In this document: one piece after another, positions 10,991 through 21,602 of the stretch
How positions within the stretch are numbered: the stretch's first letter is position 1
Layout: every line of letters begins with the position of its first letter
Assembly: GCA_003993805.1 (NCBI GenBank)
Contig: RSEF01000004.1
Coordinates: 14,269,589-14,333,588 of the forward strand
DNA length: 64,000 nt
Source: Himantopus leucocephalus
Taxonomy: Eukaryota > Chordata > Aves > Charadriiformes > Recurvirostridae
Direction of reading: 5' to 3'
The notes under the pieces: model-generated
Database searches by the model: none
Told to the model about the DNA's origin: nothing
The model's input: the letters and a program-made list of their open reading frames with translations, nothing else
Position numbers and translations under genes: made by a program

Positions 10991-12723
10991 TTCCACCCAC
11001 AGCTAAAGCAGTGCACGGGCACTTGCTGTGGAACCTGCTGATCTCTAACACGTTAACTGAGCTCAAATGCGAGATCTCACCTAACTTTTCCCATTTGGAA
11101 TGCAATTTGGAGCTAAAAGGAAAGTCAGCGCTGACCACTAAGCACTGAATGCTTAAAGAAAGTCTTTATTCCCTTCTCCCCCCTTGCCTACTCCTTTAAC
11201 CTCAGTGCTGGGACCAGCTTACCGCACACCAGTTCTACCCACCCCGGAGACAAGCTACCTGGGCTTTCAGACTGGGAGAGGAGGGCAGTGAGGAGGAAAG
11301 AAGGGTGCTTTCTGCTTCCCTAGAACTCTCAAATTCGACAGAGACTGTCCCCATTCCATGCTGTGGGAAAAGAAATGTGATCTTATTCCAGAAATGTACA
11401 GACACAAAGTAGCTGCATCTAAAATGACATTCATCACTCCCCCTCTCAGCCCCCTGCTCCCTCCCACCCTTTAACTTATTATTTTTCTTGCACAATTTTA
11501 AAGGTGAAATTCCTTGACTACTGAATATATTGTAGTCCTAGACTAACTATTCATCAAGAACAGGCACACCGGCTGGAAGGAGTAGAGTTTTCTTTTTAAA
11601 TGAGTTGGATGAATACTTGAATGTTCAAACGATCTTTTGCTCTTTGGCACATTTTAAAAAAATGTTATCCCTGCGGGAGTTTCAATCTTGGCAGATTTTA
11701 GATCCAAAAGAAAGGCTGCAAAGCGTCCCATCCGTAATTACTTTCCTTGCTAGCAGTAGGGAAGGAGAAAAAAGGAGAGGAGAGATTAAAAAAGGGAGGG
11801 GGGATACAAAAGCAGATCTCATTTGTTCATTTCCCTTTCATAACCAATTAGCTCAGAATCAGAACCCTCCTTCACCTGCAAAGAAAATGAGAATTAATGA
11901 AAAGGCCACTGATTGTCTTAAGATCTTATTTTATGAAGGTTCTTAGGTTTTGGTTTTGTTCATTTGCATTCAGCTCTAAACAGCTTTCAGTTTCATTTAT
12001 CCTATAACTCAAGAGAACAATTAAACATCCACTTGCACCTGGACTGGTAAGTACTTGTTCTGACTCCAAAAAACGTGTAACACAGAGCATTAGGACAAAC
12101 TGATCCTAGAAACAGGCAAATGGAAAAAAATCGCTGAGCAAGTTTAAGCATCAGTGTAGGCTAGGGAATTGTTTGCACTCCAGAATTTGTTTTCACAGAG
12201 TAACATCTAAAATATAGACTAATGAAAAAATTCACAGGCTGCCTCTGTAATCGCAGGATGTAATTGTCCCTGATTTTGAAAGGTATGTGGGAAGAACAGC
12301 ATAGAATGTGCAAAAGAAATGAATCTGAACTAAATTAGCAAAAAGTTCACCACGAAAGACAATTTCAAAGGGAAAAAAGAATCCACATTTTATGGGGTAT
12401 GGTTTTTTAGCTCATGATATAAGACTGTTCCTTTAGTAGGAATAACAAAGAACGGCTTATCAGGAAAAACCACCCTCCAAAAAGAGGAATAGTGCGTGCT
12501 GGCTTGAGAAAAACAATCTTAACATAATTTTTACGAATAGTGAAGCCTGTTTCCAAGTGAACATCATGAAGGAACACATCTGTCCAACTGCTTAGTTGAC
12601 AACACTTTGATACAGCACTGTCTTCCAAGTTTAAAAGGGGAAAAAAAAGCCAAACCCTTCCCCAAATACGAGCACGTGAAAGGAATAAGTCTCAATGTCT
12701 CTTCCTAACATGTTTTATTACAG
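10991..12723. other. Intergenic or intronic, nothing recognised
   Basis: Ordinary AT-rich sequence without a convincing exon. The 113-codon frame at 11605-11946 lacks splice context and has low-complexity Lys/Arg/Glu content from a purine-rich stretch at 11758-11810. Confidence 0.45.
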
Positions 12724-12857
12724 CATGCCTAAGCCTCAGTCAGCACACCTATGGGAGCATTTAATATACAGCTTCAAAGCTACCCTAAAAATGTCATACC
12801 AGGATTTCATTGATCAGGATGATAAACTTGCCTCACACCACTATATAGACAAGAAGG
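12724..12857 (+). CDS. Candidate internal or first coding exon, unknown product
   Basis: A good acceptor ('tgttttattacag') precedes base 12724 and a fair donor (GTAAAA) follows 12857. In between, one frame is open for 44 codons from an ATG at 12725; it reads Met-Pro-Lys-Pro-Gln at the start and is fairly acidic later. The reverse strand has several stops across the same bases, so if anything is coding it is the plus strand. Splicing directly from the 9909 donor (phase 0) would hit a stop at once, so it would need another upstream exon or act as the start-codon exon. I do not recognise the peptide. Chance exon-like segments of this size are common. Confidence 0.22.
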
Positions 12858-15800
12858 GTAAAATACGTATCACAGGCACATTTTAGTAACACTGGTTTAA
12901 GGAGGGAACTCATCAGGCATTCAGTCTATAACATGACTTAGGTGTAGTTTGCTCCTGGTAACAGGCACCAGCAATTTCTGTACAGATTTGGACTTTGTAC
13001 AGACAAAAGACAGTATTTGCCAAAACAGGCAGTTACAAGAAGGCTGTAATCACACCTAAAAAGTTGCTGGGTTTTATCAAATCACAGTTATACTAAGTTA
13101 ACATGTTATACTATCATGAGAAGTCACCAATAAAATCAGTGCGATGAATATCAATTTCAGAGAGTCTAAATCTGCAACACAACAGGTCTGTTGCTTCAAT
13201 TGCTCTACGCTTCAGGGATTACTTAATTAAAACTAAAGCCTTAAAAACTAGAATTAGCTCCATATGGGTTCTCTATAAACTGAATGTCCAGGAAAACAGT
13301 ATGTTACATTTATGGTCCACGCTAAGCACAGACACCTGCCCACACGAGTTCTTCTGGAACATAAAAGCAGATATCCTGAGCAGTCGCACAGCCCGCAACT
13401 TCCATCTGAATCAACGGAAGCTGTTTTTTGCTCAGCATCTCTCAATGCAGAGGTAAGATGGTTATCAGGTTCTGCTCTAAAATGACTTGCTTCTGTCAGA
13501 CACAGACTGTCCCTCTAAGTTATCCAAGCCCATTGCAGCTCTAAGGAGAATCAGGATCCCACTAGATATTGTTCCTTTTATAGGGACAAGATTGAACTTT
13601 CTGTTGCCTTACAGATCTGAGCAAGGTTGGAATGAAATATTACAAGTGCTTCCAAAACTTGCAGTCTTTTTGTCTTCTTGCGTAAGGGAGGAGAAAACCT
13701 TAGGTATAATGAAGACACAACAGGCTGAACAACTGCTAAAAGCAGAGTTTTCGTGCTCACTGGGATAAAAATAGTGTAAAGCATTCTGAGAGACTAGGGC
13801 TAGAATTTTATACACTTAATTAAGAGATTAATTGACTTGCTTAAATCTTTATCTAAGTTGTCAGTTGCATCACTGGACATCATCACAAGGATTTTATGCA
13901 AATTAAGTTTCTAAGGATGACTACGTCTAAAAATCTAGTATAGTTCATTTTTTCTATTTTGTCTTGATATTAACAATATGGAAGACAAAGGCCTAAAGAG
14001 GTTATTTGATTTTAGGACTCCTCAGACAAATCTATGCTGTTTAGCACCTACAAACCCAGTGACACTACAAACATACCTAAAGTGTCTTTCTGTAACAAGC
14101 CAATGTTTACCATTTAAGCCCACACCCCCAAAGTACACAGAACCTACTGGAAAGTATAATGCCTAACTGGCTCTCAGCTGAAAGCCGATCAGCACTTTGA
14201 AGACTTGAAACCTTAAGATTTCCAAAAGTATTTTAAGCATCCAAAGCTAAAGACAGACGTGGACTAGTATGTACACATATTTTGAAAATGGCAAGGGTGG
14301 TCTTACGTACATATTCAAAACACTAAAATCTGGCCCTTTGTTCTTACACTGGAGGATACAGAAGATGCTGTGAAATATAAGCAGCAAGGCCAAAACATCT
14401 CACTACGTGCTTTTTGAAGCCTTTCCTGCCTTCTCTCCTTCTGCCATCCCTTCCTCCTTGCCCTCTCTCCTCCTTTTCCCTGCTTTCATTTGCTCTCACT
14501 CCCACTCCGGCTTTCATCTGCAATTTTCTGCACAAGTGTATTAGTAGATGTCTCGCTACACTAGCTCTGGAGGAGGAGAAAAGAATCGTTTACATATCAG
14601 GTTTACAACATGACGGATACATTTCATACAAATGGTTTTACATCAAAAAGATGCAAATTTAGAGAAAGGAGGCACATTCTTCTGTAATGCAATAAAAATG
14701 GAAGAGACAGTTTGAAAGGCAGCAGGGAAATTTACAAGCAAGCTGAAGGCAGAAAGAAAGCAAGCAAGCCTGAAACTATATTAAAAAGCCAATACATATT
14801 TAAGATGATATAAGTGCTAGAAGTAACTCAACATTTGAAAATGCACAGTGTACGCATGCATGAGTACATGAAAGAGGCACACACAGAGGGAGAAACAAAA
14901 GATTCTCCCACTATTAAAATCAGAGATTTTTTTTATATTAATTCACAAGGAGCAGGTTTATCGTTTCAGGTCAGTCATCTTTACTTTAGAAAGATTTTTT
15001 TTTGTGTTCATCTGATGACAGCACTATACCTCTTTCTCACTTGCTGCTGGTTTACATGTCCTTATCAACCATTCTCACTCGATCAATATAATCAGGAAGT
15101 CAAAGAAAGGAAGTTTGAGTTAACCTAAAGGTCAGGTATGTACAATCAGCTTCCTATTAAAACAACAAAACTGCAGTAACTCACGTATAATTTCTGGCCT
15201 TCATCCTTCCAATTAAGCTGAAGATTTCAGACTTTCACCAAACTCGGTCCTTCCTTTAACTGAAACACAGAATCAGAAAACAGAGTTATCCTAACAATTA
15301 AAAAAACCCACCAAAACCACAGCCAATTACAGCTTTATACAAGTCTGGTCTCCCACAAGGAATTCTGATGTTTTTTTTGTTTTTCTTTTTCAAGGACGCA
15401 ATGCAAATCATCATTACTCTTTTTAATATAACACAAATGATGCCATTATTACCAAGTCACTAGCAAATAGAGGCAAGTTTTGCCCTCATAAAGAGGGAGG
15501 AGTCTCAGTGAAATCAAGAAGGTGTTGATCAACATTCTTATCTCTTTTCAGTAATTCAGTATTTGACAGATGCCAATAACCTGGATTAATATCTGAGACA
15601 CTGATTTTTGTGACTGTAATTTCCTTCGCTCCTCTCATATAAATTGCATCCAAGCTGCTCTTCCCTTCCACCCTCAAAAACAACACAAAACCTCAAAAAT
15701 GTCTTTGTCTCTACTTTGTTGGAGTACTCAGAGGCACAGAGGTCAAGCTTGAAGAACAAAAGGAAAGACAATGCCCGTCCTAAGGATAATACAAAACAAA

Positions 15801-16374
15801 GAGCAGATTTTGTCCTCCCCATCGTATACTGAGTTGTACTTTACCTTAAGCATTAGCTTGCTAAAAAAGGAAGATATGAAAACATGAGCCCCGGTAGCAA
15901 AGTCCGTTTCTAGACAAGGACACGGACTACACCAATAGCCTGTGCTTATGTAAGTATCGCAGTAAAACATCACTATTTCATTAAAAAGTTTAGAAATGTA
16001 TTCAGCTTACAGATATTCTAATATGTTTTCATGAAAAGTTTCTTCCAACAAATCAGTATTTCCAGCCCCCCAAAAAAATCACTCAAATTATTTTTATAAA
16101 TACCTGAACCTTTCTAATATATTTTATTAAACGTTAATGGGAATTAAACGTGCGTAGTCCTGAGAGCCTAGTTTGCACGTTTATAATGCTCAGACAAAAT
16201 ACACTGAAGACTTATGACTCACACAAAAACAACAAAACAACGTACAAATAATTTATTCTCTACTATTTGGATTAAATTACAGCATGGACAATGGGGTTTT
16301 TTTAGTGGAAAGTTTCCTGATGAGAAAGCATTGGCATTGCAACTTCAGTAGACAGAGCCTGACTCAACTTGAAA
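12858..16374. other. Intergenic or intronic, nothing recognised
   Basis: AT-rich sequence with scattered open frames of at most 104 codons (14814-15128 plus) and no paired splice sites. The tract 14418-14490 is almost pure pyrimidine on the plus strand. Confidence 0.45.
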
Positions 16375-16792
16375 TCATAGAATCACAGAATGGTTTGGGT
16401 TGGAAGGGACCTNNNNNNNNNNNNNNNNNNNNNNNNNNNNNNNNNNNNNNNNNNNNNNNNNNNNNNNNNNNNNNNNNNNNNNNNNNNNNNNNNNNNNNNN
16501 NNNNNNNNNNNNAACTCTCTCAGCCTGTCCTTACAGCAGAGGGGCTCCAGCCCTCGGAGCATCTTCACGGCCTCCTCTGGCCCCACTCAAACAGGTCCCC
16601 GACCTTCTTATGTTGAGGGCTCCAGAGCGGGACGCAATATTCCAGGTGGGGTCTCAGGAGAGCAGAGCAGAGGGGCAGAGTCACCTCCCTCGCCCTGCTG
16701 GCCACACTACTTCTGGTACAGCTCAGGATACAGTTGGCCTTCCAGGCCGCAAGCACACATTGCCAGCTCATATTTAGCTTCTCATCAACCAA
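16375..16792 (-). mobile_element. CR1 LINE, 5'-truncated, interrupted by an assembly gap
   Basis: In minus orientation, the 3' terminus is at 16375 ('atcatagaatcacagaatgg', then 'tttgggttggaagggacct'). After the 100-N gap, the C-terminal part of ORF2 follows. On the reverse strand this reads as the conserved tail of CR1 reverse transcriptase: 'EKLNMSWQCVLAAWKAN', 'RPHLEYCVPLW' and 'PQHKK'. The copy is 5'-truncated near 16792. Part of its 3' UTR is hidden in the gap. Confidence 0.9.
16413..16512. other. Assembly gap, 100 N
   Basis: Exactly 100 N, a conventional placeholder for a gap of unknown size, lying inside a CR1 copy. The open frames that run through the N are meaningless. Confidence 0.98.
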
Positions 16793-16970
16793 ATGTGTGC
16801 TTTGTGTGTGTCTACGAGTGTGTACTTAATACAATGATTACAGATATAAACAGTCATCTCGAAATTTAAGCAGAGTACTAGAGGACCAACTCTTCCTCAG
16901 AAACTGAAATCTCAGCTGGACGTTGCAATCCAAGCTGATGCCAAGACAAGACATTTACCTCTACTTGCTA

Positions 16971-18780
16971 CTGTGGTCTCACCAGTGCTGAGTAGAGGTG
17001 AATAACCACTTCCCTCAACTTGCTGGCAACACTCTAACGCAGGTGAGGATGCCACTGGACTTTACAACAAGAGCATAATGCTGGCTCATGTTCAGCTTGG
17101 TGTCCACCAGGACCCCCACCTCATTTCCTGCAAAGCTGCTTTCCAGCCAGTTGGCCCCCAGCACATACTTCTGCATGAGGTTGTTCCTCTCCAGGGGCAG
17201 GTCTTCGCGTTTCCCCTTGCTGAACTTCATGAGGTTCCTCTCTGTCCACTTCTCCAGCCTGCTGAGGTCCCTCTGAACAGCAGCACAACTATCGGGTTTA
17301 TCAGGTGCTCCTCCTAGTTTTGTATCATTTGCAAACCTGCTGAGTGTGCACTCTATCTCAGCATCTAGGTCATCAATGACAGTATTGAATAGCACTGACC
17401 CCAAAATCAACCCCTAGGCTACTCCACTACTGACTTGCCTCCAAGTGGACTTTGTGCTGCTGATCTCAACCCTTTGAGACCAGCAGCTCAGCTACTTTTA
17501 AATCCACCTCACTGTCTATTTATCCAGTCCATACTTCATCAGTTTGTCTATGAAATTGTCTGGGAGACAGTGTAAAAAGCCTCTTCAAAGATAAGATAAA
17601 CAACATCCACAGCTCTCCTTCATCCACTGGGCTACTCATTTCATCATAGAAGGCTACCAGATTGGTCAAGGTTATTTTCCCTCTCATGTATCTATGCTGA
17701 CTACACTCAATTACCTTCTTGTCCTTAATATGGTTGGAAATGGTTTCCAAGATTTGCTGTTACCTTCCCAAGAGACTGAAGTGAGGCTGACCAGCCTGTA
17801 CTTCCCCAGATTCTTGAAGATAGAAATGAAATTTGCTTGCTTCCAGTCCTCTGAAATCTCCCACAGGTCACCATGACCTTTAAAAACTTCTTGAGAATGA
17901 CCTTGCAATGACACCATCGAGCTTCCTCCGCACTTCATGGGTGTATCCCATCAGCTCCCACGGGGCTGCGAATGTTCAGTAGTTTCTTTAAGCGTTCCCT
18001 AACTTGATAACTCTCACATCAAGGGTAAGTCCTCACTGTGCCATACTTTCCCACCAGTCTGAGGAGCCTGGCATTGCTGAGACCAAATCTGACCACTAAA
18101 GATTGAAACAAAAAAGGTATTGAGCGCTTTGGCCTCTTCCATGTCCTTGGCCATCCGGTCCCCTGCCCCATTCAGGTCCACACATTCCCTAGCCTTTCTT
18201 TTGCTGCAGATATACCTATAGAAGCCCTTCCTGTTGCATTCCAAGACTCATCTCCCAATGGGCTTTGGCTTTCCTAACCCCATCCCTGCATGCTTAGACG
18301 GTGTCACTCTATTCCTCCTAGGTCGCCTGTCCTTGCTTCTACCTCGGGTCACCTGTCCCTGCTTCTACCTCCTGCATGCTTCCTTTTCATGTTTGAGTTT
18401 TGTCAGGAACTCCTCGCTCGTCCATGCAGACCTCCTGCCACTTTCACTTGATTTCCTGCACATTGGGATGGACCAGTCCTGAGTTAGAAGGAGGTGATCC
18501 TTGGAAATCAACCACATCTCCTGGACCCCTCTTCTCTCCACGAGTGTACTACATGAGAGTCTTCCAAGCAGGTCCCTGAAAAGGCCAAGGTCTGCTCTCC
18601 TGAGCTTCCATGGCAGCACTCCGGTTGTGTGAGCCATGTCTGTGATCCCAGTGAGATCATTACCTTGCAACTTCATGAAGACTTCTAATTCCTCCTCTTG
18701 TTTCTTTTCCACACTCTGTGCATTAGTGTACAGGCACTTCAGATTGACACCCAGTCATGCTGATTCCCAGGAAAAATCAA
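16971..18780 (-). pseudogene. Old CR1 LINE ORF2 remnant (endonuclease and reverse transcriptase)
   Basis: Read on the minus strand, this is a long, badly mutated CR1 ORF2. In order there is the start of the endonuclease ('LTGITDM' for the usual GITETWWD region, about 18650). It jumps at about 18610-18640 straight to the endonuclease end ('RRADLGLFRDLLGR', 'GVQEMWLISKDHLL'). Then comes the linker 'GFYRYICSKRKARE' and reverse transcriptase blocks: 'EDWKQANFISIFK' near 17845, 'YRLVSLTSV' near 17780, 'LTNLVAFYDEM' near 17660 and 'FANDTKLGG' near 17330. In the family the last block carries the catalytic YADD/FADD box, which here is FAND. Stops and frameshifts are frequent. The 3' UTR is missing, so this is not the same copy as 16375-16792. 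CR1-like or unrelated decayed sequence may run on to about 19080. Confidence 0.88.
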
Positions 18781-19080
18781 GAGCTTCTCCCATAAAGCTT
18801 TCTTCTTGGCCCTTGCTTATTTCTGTGCAGACACTTGAGGTGGGCCCCCTTCAGTGATGTTTTGCAATTTCTGAGGTTTCTCTCATCCACATCACCCTGC
18901 ACCCTTTGCTTGCCAATCTGGTTCACCAATTTACCCACGAGCAACAGGAAGAAGCATTCTTTGCCCTCAAGAAGCTTAAAAGCAAGGCAGACTAGAAAGT
19001 GGTGGTGGCATTGCCATATCACCCACAGACACTGAGCCGTTTGGTCAAAGTCACTCAAGAGTCTGCAGCAGAGCCACAAA

Positions 19081-21014
19081 GAGAACCCTCAGACATTGTT
19101 TTGAAGGGCAGGGATTTGTCCATAAAAAGCAGCCTCCTTCTCCCAAAATGCAGCTGAAGCAGCAGCAGCACTTTGCAGACTTAAGATTTTAAAAGCATTC
19201 CTGTTTTGGTTTTGAAAAAACACACACCTGAACTGACGGTGAAATGGAGTTACAAATAACATCCACTCACCTTCTCGGAACAGTACCGTACAGTACCAGA
19301 TGCCTAATGATTTTATATCTTCCCCATAGGAATCTGATAGCTGTGGATACAGATGAGATGAGATGCAGGTTCAGGCAAGTATGACAAGATCTGATTTTCA
19401 TTAGTGCCGAGACATTCCACCCTCCTGGGCCTTCATGCGGGTGGTGGACACTTAGCTATGCCATTAATCACAAGGGCATTTCTCAGTTTCTTCAGTTCTT
19501 TTATTGTAGTTTCTTTCTTTACGCTACTTGAGAAAGCCGTTGACTACATAGCTAAGTAGCACTAAAATATTCTATTGTCATAACCTCCTGATATACATCT
19601 TGCCAGTAGTGCAACGTGTAGACATTCATCAAAGATACGGCATGTCGCGCTTGTTCCCTTATGTGAAATGAACTTTTAATCAGCTTTACAAACACAGATA
19701 TTTTTTTTGTCCTGAACTACAGTAAAATCTGGCTTTTAAACTTTCTTTAAAATCAACATTTATTTTTGACTATGTGAACATATTGTTCCAAACTGGCAAG
19801 AACTGCTCATTTACATCTTCTAACATCAACAGAATGCTAATCTATAGTAAACAGTCTTTATTACAAGCAAGCACGTGCTGTTAATTAGTAAGAGAGACCC
19901 TCAGTTCTCCGCTAGCCTAAGTGGGATGAACCACAGATTTCTATAAAGAGGATGAATTACAATTGCATCCTATCAAACAGAGCATCTCCGAACGAACAGT
20001 TATGCTGCAAGAGCTCTGAAACCTAATTTTGGCCTCAAAGCATTTGGGAGTAGGGTGGAGGGGGTTTAGAGCAATCTGTTATTTGAAATAAATAGCTCTG
20101 TAAGTGCTTATAGCTCCTCAAATTAAAGTGGCAATATCCTAGGGCCAAATCCTGCTGCCCTGAGCGGAAGCAGGAATCAGTAAGAACAGGCCAGCCCCGT
20201 TCCTCGTTAGATTTAACTCAAAGATGAGATCTGCAACAGGGAAGGGAAGGTGTAGGGCAGACCAGTTCTTCACCTTCTCCAGACCAGCTCTTTTAACTTC
20301 AGAACTGCTCAGACAAGTAAATATTTTAGCGTTTGTCACACACAGCATGTATCAAAGCCAAATGACTTAAATGGATTTGAAATTCTATCAGAATTATGCA
20401 AGAGTAAGTTTTTTAAATTCTAGATTACAGCTCACTGCCCTTAGGGGAGCTCACCTCTTAAATAATCCTGTGTCATTTCTCACCCAGGTCATTTTTCCAG
20501 ATTCCAGATTTGCAATCAGTGAGGACATCTCCTAAACTCCAGTATAACGAGGACAAAATCCCCAAATCAAAATCCTTTCCAGACAAGCCAAGTCTGAGAG
20601 CAAATATCAAAGAAGAGGGGAAAATAAAAACCCTTCGTTAACATAAGAGCTCCTGTTTTGTAGCTGATTTTCTTAATGCCAATGATGTTAGCAAAACCAA
20701 GCCTGCCCCTCAGCAAAAAAATACGCCTTTGATTTCACTCTCTTTTGGGAATATTTGAGGGAAGAAAAAAACCTCTCACTGAACAAACTCATAAGCTATA
20801 AACTACACTTGTTGCAGTGCTTGTTTTTCTTTCAAGCCTGAGGATAAGCCCTGCTACCACAACGTTACTGGAAAATTGATTTGATTTTCTTCAATTATCT
20901 CTTCAAGAAAACGAAGAATCACAAACTTGCAGTCAGCTAAGCAGCTCCCCCCACCCCTTGACACAGAAGGCAACAGAGCACACGCGTTTCTGACTTACAC
21001 AACTTTGGATATAG
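19081..21014. other. Intergenic, nothing recognised
   Basis: No exon, RNA gene or repeat that I can support. Possible 5' leader sequence of the ORF at 21216 would lie in the last part of this stretch. Confidence 0.45.
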
Positions 21015-21164
21015 ATGACCTGTGTTGTAAACTCTGCCACACACGCTGTTATTCCTACGCTCCCTGGCTTCATAAACAAAGAAAGTTTCCGAGCCTCATC
21101 TATGCCCGGAGAACCCGGGGAGAAAACTGTCTTGCGAATGACACAGGTGACACGGGAATCCTAG
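21015..21164 (+). other. Upstream open frame in the same frame as the 21216 ORF
   Basis: A 49-codon frame starts with ATG at 21015 and ends at TAG 21162-21164. The same frame then has a TGA at 21186 and is open again from 21189 into the ORF at 21216. Residue content is protein-like (for example 'SATHAVIPTLPGFIN'). It could be an uORF, the ruined N-terminal part of a once longer protein, or chance. A pyrimidine-rich acceptor ('tccttccttcttcag', AG at 21178-21179) sits between the two frames. If it is used, the upstream frame would be removed from the mRNA. Confidence 0.25.
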
Positions 21165-21215
21165 TCCTTCCTTCTTCAGAAATTCTGACTGAGTGAGAAC
21201 AACTACCGCATCCCA

Positions 21216-21518
21216 ATGAGGCCCAAGTTCAAAGAAGTTCCCGTACCCGCACTTTTGGCCTCAACAGACTATGAAAACTTTGCTAAACTAAACACAACAA
21301 GAGACGCTGAAACTAAGCAGCTAGAGGGGTCCCTCTCATCCACTATTGCACTGATAATAGTGCTGATTATTATTTTCTCTTTGATAATGACATCCATAGT
21401 AACCTACTGTTTTCACAAGTGGAAACTGAGAGGTAAAAAACTGCAGAAAGCACAAGAGGAGTATCAGAAAGACCATGAAAAGAGCATTTTTCAAAGCACG
21501 CCTGGACTAGTTTCATAA
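21216..21518 (+). CDS. Small single-pass membrane protein, family unknown
   Basis: A 100-codon frame from ATG 21216 to TAA. Residues 1-42 are polar and hold one N-glycosylation sequon (Asn-Thr-Thr, about residue 26). Residues about 43-66 form a strongly hydrophobic segment rich in Ile, Leu and Val ('TIALIIVLIIIFSLIMT'). A basic stop-transfer stretch ('KWKLRGKK') follows, then an amphipathic charged tail with 'QKAQEEYQKDHEK'. By the positive-inside rule the N-terminus would face outside and the C-terminus the cytoplasm. There is no cleavable signal peptide. A good acceptor ends at 21179; all three frames stop between it and the ATG, so if it is used, this ATG is the first in-frame start in the exon. 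A polyA signal lies 80 bp after the stop. I do not recognise the family. It may be a whole protein or the last exon of a larger one, with a weaker acceptor near 21193. Chance ORFs of 100 codons do occur in this window; the topology and polyA signal are what favour this one. Confidence 0.55.
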   Translation: MRPKFKEVPVPALLASTDYENFAKLNTTRDAETKQLEGSLSSTIALIIVLIIIFSLIMTSIVTYCFHKWKLRGKKLQKAQEEYQKDHEKSIFQSTPGLVS

Positions 21519-21596
21519 AAAAAAGGATGCACCATGAAATACTCTTGCATTATCTGAAAACGAAAATAACAAAAGAACAGCAACTATGACATTTCC

Positions 21597-21602
21597 AATA
21601 AA
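21597..21602 (+). terminator. Polyadenylation signal AATAAA
   Basis: AATAAA lies 79 bp after the stop codon of the 21216 ORF, followed by a T-rich and GT-containing stretch ('tccttgttttttctcattt', later 'gagttgttag'), as expected downstream of a cleavage site. It supports a plus-strand transcript ending near 21620. Confidence 0.5.

Noticed and set aside
11605..11946. 113-codon plus ORF
   Set aside because: Part of it is a purine-rich low-complexity stretch; no acceptor or donor fitting the frame.
16390..16869. 159-codon ORF and neighbours through the gap
   Set aside because: They cross 100 N and CR1 sequence; not real frames.
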